A DNA stretch of 64,000 nucleotides from Odontesthes bonariensis (Eukaryota > Chordata > Actinopteri > Atheriniformes > Atherinopsidae), in contig NC_134526.1 of assembly GCF_027942865.1 (NCBI RefSeq), positions 2,720,470 to 2,784,469 on the forward strand. The letters are read 5' to 3'. Shown piece by piece: positions 36,571 to 47,060 of this stretch. Positions within the stretch are counted from its first letter, which is position 1; each line of letters begins with the position of its first letter. The translations under genes were made by a program, and so were the position numbers. The notes beneath the pieces were generated by a model that worked only from the letters and a program-made list of their open reading frames with translations, searched no databases and had not been told where the DNA came from.

Positions 36571-39500
36571 GTGAGGTGACCATCTCTAACTGTCCATGAC
36601 TCTTCTCCATGTCAGAGCTCAGCACTCACATCACCAAACCACCTTTATTCACAGGAACCAACCTAGACCTGGACCTGGACCTGGACCTGGACCTGGACCT
36701 GGACCCGAACCTGAACCTGAACCCAGGTGTGTGTCCTTTAAGAACGACAGGTCCAATCAGTGATTAATTGATTTTCAACACAATGTTCCATCAGACAAAC
36801 AGTAAGCACCTGTCAGTATTCAGTGGAGGCTCCATCATGTTTCAGTTGATTTATTTAAAATCTATAATTTTATTATTATGTTAGTCATTCATGTAATTTG
36901 GTGCATCTGTAATATTGATTCAATTAAAATTAAAACAAAGTGTTTTCAGTTGATTTTATTTGTTTAATTTAATCTCAGTTCAATATTTTAAAACCAAAAC
37001 TGTCACATTTTTACTTTATAGACATTTTTTTTCAGAGGTGAGCTGTGTGTAAATGGTGTAACACTGTAAAATGTACCAGAGTCAGTTTGAACAGTTCTTA
37101 TTCCAACTTGTGTTTAATGTGAGCTCTGATTCACATCCATTTCATGTTCACATGTGAAACTGTCAAAGTGGAAAGAATGGATGTTAAAATAGGTCTCTTT
37201 CAGGGAGTAAAATATTAATAATAATATATATTGTATGGGACCTTTTTCTAAAATAAATGTAATGAACAAAGTCAGCTGCTTTACAAACAGTCTAACATGA
37301 ACAAAGTCAGCTGCTTTACAAACAGTCTAACATGAACAAAGTCAGCTGCTTTACAAACAGTCTAACATGAACAAAGTCAGCTTCTTTACAAACAGTCTAA
37401 CATGAACAAAGTCAGCTGCTTTACAAACAGTCTGACATGAACAAAGTCAGCCGCTTTACAAACAGTCTAACATGAACAAAGTCAGCTGCTTTACAAACAG
37501 TCTAACATGAACAAAGTCAGCTGCTTTACAAACAGTCTGACATGAACAAAGTCAGCCGCTTTACAAACAGTCTAACATGAACAAAGTCAGCTGCTTTACA
37601 AACAGTCTAACATGAACAAAGTCAGCGGCTTTAAAAACAGTCTAACATGAACAAAGTCAGCTGCTTTACAAACAGTCTAACATGAACAAAGTCAGCTGCT
37701 TTACAGTCTAACATGAACAAAGTCAGCTGCTTTACAAACAGTCTAACATGAACAAAGTCAGCTGCTTTACAAACAGTCTAACATGAACAAAGTCAGCTGC
37801 TTTACAAACAGCCTAACATGAACAAAGTCAGCTGCTTTACAAACAGTCTAACATGAACAAAGTCAGCTGCTTTACAAACAGTCTAACATGAACAAAGTCA
37901 GCTGCTTTACAAACAGTCTAACATGAACAAAGTCAGCTGCTTTACAAACAGTCTAACATGAACAAAGTCAGCTGCTTTACAAACAGTCTAACATGAACAA
38001 AGTCACATGGATCAATAACATGAAGCTGAACCTCAGTACAGCAGTGGGTCCTTTATGAGAGGATCAGTAAAAAGTGTTGGGGGGCTCAGACAGAGTCTTT
38101 CATCAGACTGTCAGTCAGTAGTTTTCAGTGTTCAGTGGAGGCTGCATCATGTTTCAGATTAATTATTTCAGACTTGGATCAGTTCTTGATGTCTCTGATG
38201 AGATTAATTAGCTGCATCATGTGTGTAATGTGATGTTTACTTTAGTCTTGCAGCTCTTTATTAAAACAAAGTGTAATTTTCAGTTGATTTATTGATATAT
38301 TTGTATCATTTTATTGATGTAATTTAAAACCAAATCTGTCACAAACTGAATTTTACTGAATTTATATCAAAGAAGTTTTTTTTTCCTATGAGTAAGTACT
38401 TTTAGCTAAACTTTTTCAAAACTTAAAGGGTGTGGCCGTGGCGATGCCTCAAAGTTTGATGACTCGCCATCACTCGCCACAAAACATGAAGTCGCTTATA
38501 ACTCCCACATACATTATTGAATCTATCCCAACCTTCATACGGTGAATGCTGGACCCAGCCTGAACGCGCACATATAATCATAGTGACATCCACCTATAGC
38601 GCCACCTGCTGGTGGTTGGAAACGTCTGTTTTTTTCCACACCTCGCATTTGAACAAACTTCTCCTACAGATTTAATGGTAACAGCTCCAAACTTGGCCAG
38701 GTTACTCTAAAACTATGGGGGAACAAAAAATCTTGAGAAACTTTTCAAAACTCTGGACGGAGTGGTCGTGGCCAGGCGGTGAAAATCGTGTGATGGCGTT
38801 TGTGATTTGAAAGCCTTATCATCATCGCAAGGTCATGAAACTTGGCACACACGTCCACCCTGACAACCTTGTACGTATGTAAAGGGTATTGTGTGTGGGC
38901 GGAGATAAATGGCTAAGTGGCACCCCCTAGTTATTCTTATTCTTTGAATAAGGTGCTTGAAAACTCATGAAATTTGCCAGGGATGACCTGCCAGTCGACG
39001 AAATGGCAAATCTGGACTTCTTTTTTTTGGTAGTCGCTCATTGACTCTGTAGCGCCCCCCCACGATACTTCAAAATGGCCCTTCCATTGGGGTTAGTTTC
39101 GCGCGGGACGACGAAATACGTTACACTCATTTGTCATGCCCAGACGCACAAAAAAGTCTCATTCTGCCATGGTGCCACGTCCACAGGAAGGCGGCCATGT
39201 TGGATGGAAAGTGAGTTTTGGTGCCATTTTCCCCCATTAATCCTTGCATATGATCGAACTCGTCCCACAGATTTAATGCTACAAGCTTCAAACTTGGCCA
39301 GGTTACTCTTAAGACATGGGGGGAAAAAAACTTTGGAAACTATTTCAAACCTCAAAGGGCGTGGCCGTGGCGATGCCTCAAAGTTCGATGACTCGCCATC
39401 ACTCGCCACAAAAAATTAAGTTGCTTATAACTCCCACATACATTATCCAATCTGTCCCAAACTTCATATGGTGAATGCTGGACCCAGCCTGAATGCGTTC

Positions 39501-42500
39501 ATATAATCATAGTGACATCCAGCTATAACTTCACCTGCTGGGGGTAGTAAACCTCTTTTTTTTCCCCACATCTCGAATTTGAACAAACTTCTCCTACAGA
39601 TTTAATGGTAACAGCTCCAAACTTGGCCAGGTTACTCTTAAGCTAAGGGGGGAACGAATTGTGGAGAAACTTTTCCAAACTCTGAACGGTGTGGGCGTGG
39701 CCAGGCGGTGAAAATTGTGTAATGGCGTTTGTGATTTAAAAGCCTTATCATCATCGCAAGGTCATGAAACTTGGCGCACACATCCACCCTGACGACCTCG
39801 TACGTATGTAATTCCAGACTGAAGTTTTTGTTGTATTTTAGAAACTACAGCTACGATCCAACCAACGCGTCAGCTGGACTCCTCACAAAGAAACAAATCT
39901 TTTGTCTGTTCACACAGTTCTGTATCCCTTCCTCCTCACACTGCTTCATCTGACCTCAGCTTCCTCCCACTGTTAGAAACACACTGAGCTCTTATCTTCT
40001 GGAACACAGATGCTGATGATGTGCAGCTTCAGAGTTAATCAGCTGCTTTATGGCTGCGTTCACTGCTCACATCCACATATCCCTTCATGGACCTTCACCT
40101 TGTGCTGCTCTCTGTGTGGACAGACACAATGTGAGCTCATTCTTCATGATTCCTCCACAGAGTGGACCAGCAGAGCTCAGAGGGTCCCAGTGGTCCGTCT
40201 GCCCAGCAGCATCAAACACAGCTGGACTCCATATTTATGGTCTGTACATGTACAACAACTACTTTTCCATCTGTTCTGCTCACAGCCATCTCCATGCTGC
40301 ACTCTGTAGACCAGTGGGTTGTCAGTGTGTCCAACATGGATCTGATGTTTGGCTCCATGGTTTCAGTCTGATTGGCTCATTCATATAGTTTTCTGTTCCA
40401 GCTGCTGGAGGACAACATGCTCACTTTTGTGAAGGAGGAGCTGAAGAAGATGCAGAAGGCTCTGAGTCCAGATTACCCAGAATGCTTAGAGAGTCAGAGG
40501 GAGGGTGAGGATGAAGAGCAGAGGAGCAGCAGAGAGGCATTAGTGAAGATCACAGTTCACTTCCTGAGGAGAATGAAGCAGGAGGAGCTGGCTGACCGTC
40601 TGCAGAGCAGTAAGAGGATTTCTCTAAAGGTTTAACCTGCTGGATAAATGACACATTTACTGATGTCTCAGCACACAGAGCAGCAGATGTTCAGATACTC
40701 ATTCTGTACAGGGTGGAAATGTCTGTTTACTGATGTTATTTGTTATCTTCATTCAGAATTGCATCAACTTAAACATAAATCTGCTCTGAAGAAGAAGTTC
40801 CGGTGTGTGTTTGAGGGGATTCCTAAAGCAGGAAAGCCAACCCTTCTGAATCAGATCTACACAGAGCTCTACATCACAGAGGGAGGGAGCGGAGAGGTCA
40901 ATGATGAACATGAGGTCAGACAGATTGAAGCAGCATCCAGGAAAGCAGGCAGAGCAGAAACATCCATCAGACAGGAAGACATCTTTAAAGGCCCACCTGG
41001 AAGAGATGAACCAATCAGAACAGTGATGACAAAGGGAGTGGCTGGCATTGGGAAAACAGTCTTAACACAGAAGTTCACTCTGGACTGGGCTGAAGGCAAA
41101 GCCAACCAGGACATCCACTTCATGTTTCCATTCACTTTCAGAGAGCTGAATGTGCTGAGAGAGAGAAAGTTCAGCTTGGTGGAGCTTGTTCATCACTTCT
41201 TTACTGAGACCAAAGCAGCAGGAATCTGCAGCTTTGAACAGTTCCAGGTTGTGTTCATCTTTGACGGTCTGGATGAGTGTCGACTTCCTCTGGACTTCCA
41301 CAGCAAGGAGCCCCTGACTGATGCTACAGAGCCCACCTCAGTGGATGTGCTGCTGACAAACCTCATCAGGGGGAAGCTGCTTCCCTCTGCTCGCCTCTGG
41401 ATAACCACACGACCTGCAGCAGCCAATCAGATCCCTGCTGGCTGCGTTGGCATGGTGACAGAGGTCAGAGGGTTCACTGGCCCACAGAAGGAGGAGTACT
41501 TCAGGAAGAGGTTCAGAGATGAGGAGCAGGTCAGCAGGATCATCTCCCACATCCAGACATCCCGAAGCCTCCACATCATGTGCCACATCCCGGTCTTCTG
41601 CTGGATCACTGCTACAGTTCTGGAGGATGTGTTGGACACCAGAGAGGGAGCAGAGCTGCCCAGCACCCTGACTGACATGTACATCCACTTCCTGGTGGTT
41701 CAGGCCAAAGTGAAGAAGCTCAAGTATGATGGAGGAGCTGAGATAGATCCACACTGGAGTCCAGAGAGCAGGAAGATGATTGAGTCTCTGGGAAAACTGG
41801 CTTTTGAGCAGCTGCAGAAAGGAAACCTGATCTTCTATGAATCAGACCTGACAGAGTGTGGCATCGATATCTCAGCAGCCTCAGTGTACTCAGGAGTGTT
41901 CACACAGATCTTTAGAGAGGAGAGAGGGCTGTACCAGGAGAAGGTGTTCTGCTTCATCCATCTGAGTGTTCAGGAGTTTCTGGCTGCTCTTCATGTGCAT
42001 CTGACCTTCAGCAACTCTGGACTCAACCTGATGGAGGAACAACAAACAACCTCTGTGTGGTCAAAAATGTTTTACAAACCTAATCTAAAATATCTCCATC
42101 AAAATGCTGTGAACAAGGCCTTAGAGAGTCCAAACGGACACCTGGACCTGTTCCTCCGCTTCCTCCTGGGTCTTTCCCTGCAGACCAATCAGAGGCTCCT
42201 ACGAGGCCTGCTGACACAGACAGGAAGTAGCTCACAGACCAATCAGGAAACAGTTGATTACATCAAGAAGAAGATCAGTGAGAATCTGTCTGCGGAGAGA
42301 AGCATCAATCTGTTCCACTGTCTGAATGAACTGAATGATCGTTCTCTGGTGGAGCAGATCCAACAGGCCCTGAGTTCAGGAAGTCTCTCCACAGATAAAC
42401 TGTCTCCTGCTCAGTGGTCAGCTCTGGTCTTCATCTTACTGTCATCAGGAAAACATCTGGATGTGTTTGAGCTGAAGAAATACTCTGCTTCAGAGGAGGC

Positions 42501-44526
42501 TCTTCTGAGGCTGCTGCCAGTGGTCAAAGCCTCCAACAAAGCTGTGTGAGTACAGAGATAAATATGTTTTAAATGCTCTGTTTACTTGTTAAAAGGAGAG
42601 AAAATAACTGAGTTATTTCTCAGATCATTTCAGTTTGTAGATAACACAGATTCACAGCAAACAGTTCCATCAGATCAGTTTACATCAAGAGGAAAGAAAC
42701 ACGCTGCAAGAACTTTATAATATTTATAAAGTTCTTACATAACTTAATTCTCTTCCTGTTATTCCCTCCTCAGACTGAGCGACTGTAACCTCTCAGAGAG
42801 AAGCTGTGCAGCTCTGTCCTCAGCTCTCAGCTCCCAGTCCTCCAGCCTGACAGAACTGGACCTGAGTAACAACAACCTGCAGGATTCAGGGCTGAAGCAG
42901 CTGTCTGTTGGACTGCAGAGTCCAAACTGTAACCTGGAAGCTCTCAGGTCAGGATTCATTCAACTGTTCAGCTGCTGATCATTTTAATTCTGCTTTACAG
43001 TCATGGATGAACAGCTGACCTGTTCAGGATGGTGTCTGCTGTTGGAGTCTTTTCTCTCAGTTTCTGCCATTTGTGTTGTTTCCTGCAGCCTGTCAGGCTG
43101 TCTGATCACAGAGGAAGGCTGTGCTTCTCTGGTCTCAGCTCTGACCTCCAACCCCTCCCATCTGAGAGAGCTGGACCTGAGCTACAACCATCCAGGAGAC
43201 TCAGCAGTGAAGCAGCTCTCAGCTGGACTGGAGGATCCACAGTGGAGGCTGGACACTCTCAGGTATGGAGAGCTCTGCTGCTTTAATCATTTCCCTTCTA
43301 ACCGGCTCATCAGCTGGTTAGAAGTGATGCCGAGCAGCGAGGGAGGAGCAAACCTCTGTGAGGAGGAGGAGGAAATGTCTGCCAGCATTAGCCGGTGTCC
43401 CCTTAAAACAGCCTGGATCTGTCAGAATGATGGAGGTTTATCGTGTCATTCCTCAGATAAATGGGCCCCAAAGAAAACATACATACCAGCAACCATCTGC
43501 TGGTTAATGCACAGCCTGTAAGGAAACATATTCAGCAGATTCAGAGACTTTATTCATCCAGTTAAAGGGACATTTCTGTGTTTCTGAAGTGGGGCTGTGT
43601 GAAGTCCTCATGAGCAGTCAGCATCTCTCTCAGTGTAGAACAATGTGTGAGAGCCATGTAATGTCCATGTTTGATGCTGAAAGAGACGGTGCTGCTCTGA
43701 CCCCCCTCCTCCTTTCAGGGTGGAGCCTGCTGGAGAACGATGGCTGACACCAGGTCTGAGGAAGTGTGAGTGTGTTCTTCATCTGATTCATGACATCCAG
43801 CCATCTTCACACTGTCACATCACTCATTGATCAAAGTGAACAGATGATAGATCAATAACTGCAGCTGGACTGTGTTTGTTCTCTCCATCAGATTCCTGTC
43901 AACTCACAATCGACACAAACACAGTGAGCAGGAAACTGAAACTGTCTGACAGCAACAGGAAGGTGACACGTGTGGAGGAGGTTCAGTTATATCCTGATCA
44001 TCCAGACAGATTTGATGAATGTCCTCAGCTGCTGTGTAGAAATGTTCTGACTGGTCGCTGTTACTGGGAGGTCGAGTGGAGAGGAAGGGTTGATATATCA
44101 GTGAGTTACAGAGGAATCAGGAGGAAAGGAGGCAGTGAATGTGTGTTTGGATGGAATGATCAGTCCTGGAGTCTGAGCTGCTCTGATGGAGGTTACTCTG
44201 TCTGGCACAATGCCAGAGAAACATCCTCCTCCTCCCCCTCCTCCCCCTCCTCCTCCTCCTCCTCCCCCCCCTCCTCCTCCTCCTCCTCCTCCTCCTCCTC
44301 CTCCTCCTCCTCCTCCTCCTCCTCCTCCTCCTCCTCCTCCTCCTCTGTCTGTAACAGAGCAGCAGTGTATGTGGACCGTCCTGCTGGCACTCTGTCCTTC
44401 TACAGAGTCTCCTCTGACACACTGATCCTCCTCCACACCTTCAGCACCACATTCACTGAAGAACCTCTGCATCCTGGATTTAGGTTCTGGTTCTGTTCAT
44501 CTGTTTCCTCAGTGTCTCTGTGCTGA
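36503..44526 (+). CDS. NLR-1: FISNA-NACHT-LRR-PRY/SPRY receptor (NLRC3-like)
   Basis: Nine exons give about 1081 codons: 36503-36570, 36655-36726, 40161-40239, 40402-40609, 40757-42545, 42774-42947, 43089-43262, 43719-43765, 43892-44526. All introns are GT-AG and all phases agree. Domains in rough order: short tail (1-73), linker helix and FISNA (74-225), NACHT (230-395; GVAGIGKT near 236-243, [10 protein letters not shown] near 309), helical region to about 738, two LRR exons (739-855), PRY-SPRY (870-1081). The family is the teleost-expanded NLR-C group: cytosolic NTPase receptors thought to sense microbial or danger signals. There is no CARD or PYD at the N-terminus. The gene is a tandem paralogue of the one at 57256. 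Odd points: exon 3 has lost its usual end and needs an alternative donor, otherwise a TGA at 36761 truncates the protein early. Expression is therefore uncertain. Confidence 0.8.
36655..36726 (+). CDS. NLR-1 exon 3 (Pro-Gly/Pro-Glu repeat, shortened)
   Basis: After the acceptor TTCACAG, six Gly-Pro and three Glu-Pro pairs are encoded by GGACCT and GAACCT hexamers. The frame then reaches TGA at 36761, because the homologous last half of the exon in NLR-2 (57475-57557) is replaced here by about 290 bp of AT-rich sequence. The old donor region (CAGAG-GTGAGC) survives at 37033-37042, stranded behind that insert. A GTGTGT donor at 36727 gives a 72-nt exon that keeps phase 2 and restores the frame into exon 4. 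This donor choice is inferred. Confidence 0.5.
37262..38004. repeat. 35-bp minisatellite, about 21 copies
   Basis: The unit AACATGAACAAAGTCAGCTG plus CTTTACAAACAGTCT repeats head to tail, with scattered single-base changes and one 4-base deletion near 37704. It lies in NLR-1 intron 3 and is absent from the same intron of NLR-2. The sequences on its two sides (36800-37010 and 38110-38350) resemble each other, suggesting an older duplicated context. Confidence 0.95.
38405..39815. repeat. Composite dispersed repeat with internal duplications
   Basis: A block with GGCCGTGGCGATGCCTCAAA and CTCGCCATCACTCGCCAC recurs about 930 bp apart (38430 and 39360). A second block containing ACAGATTTAATG and CCAAACTTGGCCAGGTTACT occurs three times (near 38665, 39265 and 39593). 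A third block with GGCCAGGCGGTGAAAAT occurs twice (38770, 39700). Small open frames across it are not conserved. It is absent from NLR-2. I do not recognise the element family; it resembles repeats scattered in fish genomes. Confidence 0.75.
40161..40239 (+). CDS. NLR-1 exon 4
   Basis: Encodes [18 protein letters not shown] and ends in DSIFM, the usual fish NLR linker. The acceptor is TCCTCCACAG. The donor GTCTGT is weak but identical in NLR-2. Confidence 0.8.
40402..40609 (+). CDS. NLR-1 exon 5 (pre-FISNA helices)
   Basis: Encodes the charged helical stretch with [20 protein letters not shown], then a run of Glu and the segment [16 protein letters not shown]. The acceptor is TTCTGTTCCAG and the donor GTAAGA. 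The frame reading on past the donor to 40635 is intronic. Confidence 0.85.
40757..42545 (+). CDS. NLR-1 exon 6 (FISNA and NACHT)
   Basis: A single large exon, 1789 nt, from acceptor ATTCAG to donor GTGAGT. It starts with [15 protein letters not shown] (FISNA), continues through GVAGIGKT (Walker A, nt 41035) and [12 protein letters not shown] (Walker B, about nt 41249), then the sensor region WITTRPAAA, and the helical domain ending SNKAV. The apparent in-frame ATG at 40648 lies in the intron, so a single-exon model would be wrong at its start and at its TGA (42547). Confidence 0.92.
42774..42947 (+). CDS. NLR-1 LRR exon 1
   Basis: A 174-nt exon, the standard size of fish NLR LRR exons, encoding [18 protein letters not shown] and [15 protein letters not shown]. 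Acceptor CCTCCTCAG, donor GTCAGG. Confidence 0.9.
43089..43262 (+). CDS. NLR-1 LRR exon 2
   Basis: A second 174-nt exon with [18 protein letters not shown] and [19 protein letters not shown]. The open frame from 43003 to 43521 runs through both flanking introns and is not the true exon. Only two LRR exons are present, fewer than in many relatives. Confidence 0.9.
43719..43765 (+). CDS. NLR-1 linker exon
   Basis: A 47-nt exon encoding [15 protein letters not shown] between the LRRs and the PRY domain. It is flanked by CTTTCAG and GTGAGT and is too short for ORF detection. Confidence 0.85.
43892..44526 (+). CDS. NLR-1 PRY-SPRY (B30.2) exon
   Basis: The last exon, ending in TGA at 44524. It has PRY hallmarks ([20 protein letters not shown]) and SPRY hallmarks ([34 protein letters not shown]). 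Between WHNARET and [10 protein letters not shown] lies a run of about 41 residues, nearly all serine, encoded by TCC repeats at 44223-44346. B30.2 domains mediate ligand or protein binding. Confidence 0.9.
44223..44346. repeat. (TCC)n in the NLR-1 SPRY exon
   Basis: A coding trinucleotide run giving poly-Ser with a few Pro. NLR-2 has about 20 fewer codons at the same place, so the length changed in steps of three. The antisense Gly/Arg/Glu-rich frames are shadows. Confidence 0.95.
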
Positions 44527-44616
44527 GTATACAGAGTGTCCTCCTGTCAGAGAATCCCTGCTGAACAGATAGTTCAGTCTGTTCATGTCTGTCTCTTTCA
44601 CTCAGAAACACTTTTT

Positions 44617-46140
44617 CAGATTTGTGGTTTCAAGCGTTCTTATTCCAAAGGAGAAAGAGTCCTCGGACTTGAGTCAGCTCCGGATGATCTCCCTTCTAAA
44701 TGTAGAGGGGAAGATTTTCTTTAGTTTAGTTGCACAGAGTTTAGCTAGTTATTTAGAAAATAATAGCTTAATAGATACTACTATGCAGAAGGCAGGAATA
44801 CCAGGTTTCACAGGGTGTTTAGAGCACACTAGCATAATTTGGCATCAGATTCAGACAGCCAAGACTTGCATGTTTTATTTCTGGATCTAGCAAATGCATT
44901 TGCTTCAGTGCCACAAAGCCTCATTTGGAAAGCGTTTGAGTATTTTAGAGTGCCCGTAATAGTTGTTAACTTAGTAAGAGCACATTTTCAGGATATTAGA
45001 CTGTGCTTAAGTACAGCAGGTTTCAACAGGAAAGTTAATAAGACAATAAGGAGGCAAGGCAGCTTGGAGGATGCTTGTGATTGGGAGATGCAGGTAGATT
45101 TAGGAAATAAGCTTGTTGTTCCCCAGGAAATAGTCTCTACAAATCTAAGGCCTGATATAGTCTTGTGGTCTAGGAGTAGAATGAGTCTAATTCATAGAGC
45201 CCAGTCTCATAGAGACTGTTCCTTGGAGGGAATTAGTAGCAGAAGCATATGAAAGGAAAAAGCTTAGGTATGTGGAGTTGGGGGCAGAAGCAGAGCAGCG
45301 AGGATGGAAGGTTAGAATCTGTCCAGTGGAAGTAGGATGTAGAGGATTTGTTGCAAAGTCTGTTGTCTCATTGTTGAGGGAGCTGGGTGTAAGTGGACAG
45401 AGTGTGAGGAAAAGAGTGAAGGAAGTGTCAGATGAGGCAGTAAAGTCCAGTCAATGGATTTGGATTAGAAGAAGCAATAGTAGCTGGGGGCCCAGCAGGG
45501 GGAGCACTTAGGGTAAACAGACTCTTTGAAGAAACAAAGAAGAAATTCAGGATATTTAAGTGGAGGGTGTGGCCCATGTGAGTCTTTTGAAACCAGGCGG
45601 CCATTTTAGGTGAGTTGGCCTGTTTTGCTTTGTTTTTTTGCTGGCATTTTTAGTGATTGTAGGACTGTTTAGGTGAGTTTGTCTGCTGAATCTGCTAGTG
45701 TATCTTGTCCTGCCTCCACCTCTGGCACCCTCTATATTTTCATCACCCCCTACCCGGTCCAGGGTTTGAATCCCATTCCTACTTATCTTTACCTCTTTAT
45801 TTCTCCCCCTACCCGAACCAGGGCTTGAATCCCCAAACCGCTGTGACTGGTGTGCAGTTGGTGAGAGGCTGAGGTAGCTTGTGTTTGTGGAAAAAAATAG
45901 AAAGAAAAAAGATGGTTATTGTGTTGTGAGGAGCAGTGATGGCTGGCATTAGGACTCTGGGACGCCAGTGATCACTGTCTAGCCTCCTGGAGGTGACGTG
46001 GGCCAAACTCGACGAAACACTGATGAAAGGAGGTTCCCCCCTGATGACCCAAATGACATGTTGGTCAGTACTGCTCACTGGTGTATATAGGGAGTATAAG
46101 GAATTATTCACTGAGTCTGGTCCATTTTTTATTTGGCACA
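44617..46140 (+). mobile_element. R2-type LINE fragment behind NLR-1 (internally deleted)
   Basis: About 90 bases after the stop codon, reverse-transcriptase sequence begins (SVLIPKEKESSD, MISLLNVEGKIFFS, IPGFTGCLEHTSIIWHQIQ, then VLFLDLANAFASVPQ, whose Asp belongs to RT motif A). One frame change lies near 44860. RT sequence stops near 45030 and jumps to a C-terminal endonuclease-like part (STNLRPDIVLWSRS, then ELGAEAEQRGWKVRICPVEV). The middle, with RT motifs B to E, is missing. This architecture fits site-specific R2/NeSL-like LINEs with a restriction-like endonuclease. The right end is uncertain. The same fragment follows NLR-2. Confidence 0.75.
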
Positions 46141-46357
46141 AGTTTTTTGTGTTTATCTTAAATCACTGATTCTGCTCCAATGAGCAGAAGTTTAGTGAGC
46201 AGCCAGGGTTCATCCTGATGATATGCGATTATAGTCTGAATTATTGATTTCTCATCTCAGACAGTTGATATTTTACATAATGTTACATCATTATTTTTAA
46301 AATTCAGTCTTGCAATGTTTGACTTTGTATTTGAAATGTTGAATTTTTAAAATCTTC

Positions 46358-46363
46358 AATAAA
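46358..46363 (+). terminator. Possible poly(A) signal for NLR-1
   Basis: A canonical AATAAA is present 1.8 kb after the stop, beyond the LINE fragment, with none obvious between. If used, the LINE would lie in the 3' UTR. Such hexamers are common by chance in this AT-rich stretch; 46400-46980 holds nothing else recognisable. Confidence 0.25.
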
Positions 46364-46980
46364 TATTTTCAAAAATCATTTTGATTTAATCTTTTACATT
46401 AAATTTGTATTTAGTATCTGAACATTTAGACTTTTTGATAAAATGTTTAATTATTTATCTAAAACTTTCACTTTATTGATGAAAATATTTTTGAGAAATT
46501 GTATGTCAGATGTTTTATCTTACATTTTTATTTCTTTATGGATTGTTTATCTTTTATTTATTTATTTTTTATTTTTATTTGAACATAGTTTACTCTTTAG
46601 CTCAATAGATTGATTAAATTATTACCTTTTCTTTGAGGATGCTGAGTTTTAATAGATTTTTCTTCTGGAGTATTTGATACTTTTAAAATGTAGATTTCTT
46701 TAGATTTAATACAACAGTGGCCAATTATTAGCTCCAACAACCAAACACTGATTTGGAAAGTAAATGGGTTGAACTGTTTGGAATTTAAGATTAAGTTAAA
46801 CAAGTAATTCAAGTGCTTTGAGATTTCTTTTGTTGTGAATTGGTGCTATACAAGTAAAATTATTATAGCTGATCATCAACACATTGATATGGCAGCTGCA
46901 TGAGACCAAATCATGAACAAAAATACAAAAATAAACAATAACGACAAAAGAGTATAGTCCTAACGGAAGAAAAAAGTCTA

Positions 46981-47060
46981 AATTCAAATTCAAATTCAAT
47001 TCAAATTAAAAAATACCTTATTAATCCCCCGAAGGGGAAATTCCAAGAAGTTCCAGTACA
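46981..47060 (-). mobile_element. LINE/SINE 3' tail (TTCCCCTTCGGGG type)
   Basis: On the minus strand the sequence reads AATTTCCCCTTCGGGGG followed by TTAATAAGG and a run of imperfect GAATTTGAATT repeats. This is the form of the 3' ends of fish LINEs and their SINEs, which end in a hairpin and short tail repeats. The body upstream is not clearly present. Confidence 0.5.

Larger units (their letters stand above)
29190..45755 (+). repeat. Tandem gene duplication, unit 1 (NLR-1)
   Basis: This unit matches 54385-64000 from the leader exon through the coding exons to the downstream LINE fragment. The left boundary is near 29190 (54385 in unit 2): upstream of that the two are unrelated. The match is still continuing when the window ends. 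Unit 1 is longer mainly because of extra sequence at about 30620-36050 and 37200-39815, both absent from unit 2. Confidence 0.9.

Noticed and set aside
39075-39419. 114-codon frame in the composite repeat
   Set aside because: Lies in repeated non-coding DNA and is not open in the other copies of the block.
39837-39950. Possible extra exon after the TTGTATTTTAG acceptor, conserved at 58158
   Set aside because: Phases and known family structure join exon 3 directly to exon 4; no good donor or recognised coding sequence follows.
41338-41754. Antisense frames inside the NACHT exons of both genes
   Set aside because: Shadows of a strongly supported coding exon; no family resemblance.
40648-42549. 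Single-exon gene model starting at the ATG at 40648
   Set aside because: The first 109 bases precede the ATTCAG acceptor and are intronic; the family and phases require splicing from exon 5.
43003-43521. 172-codon frame around LRR exon 2, also at 61313-61831
   Set aside because: Only the central 174 nt are LRR coding; the rest reads through introns with clear splice sites.
44098-44472. Antisense Gly-, Arg- or Glu-rich frames over the poly-Ser run (and at 62412-62726)
   Set aside because: Mirror images of the TCC repeat in the SPRY exon.
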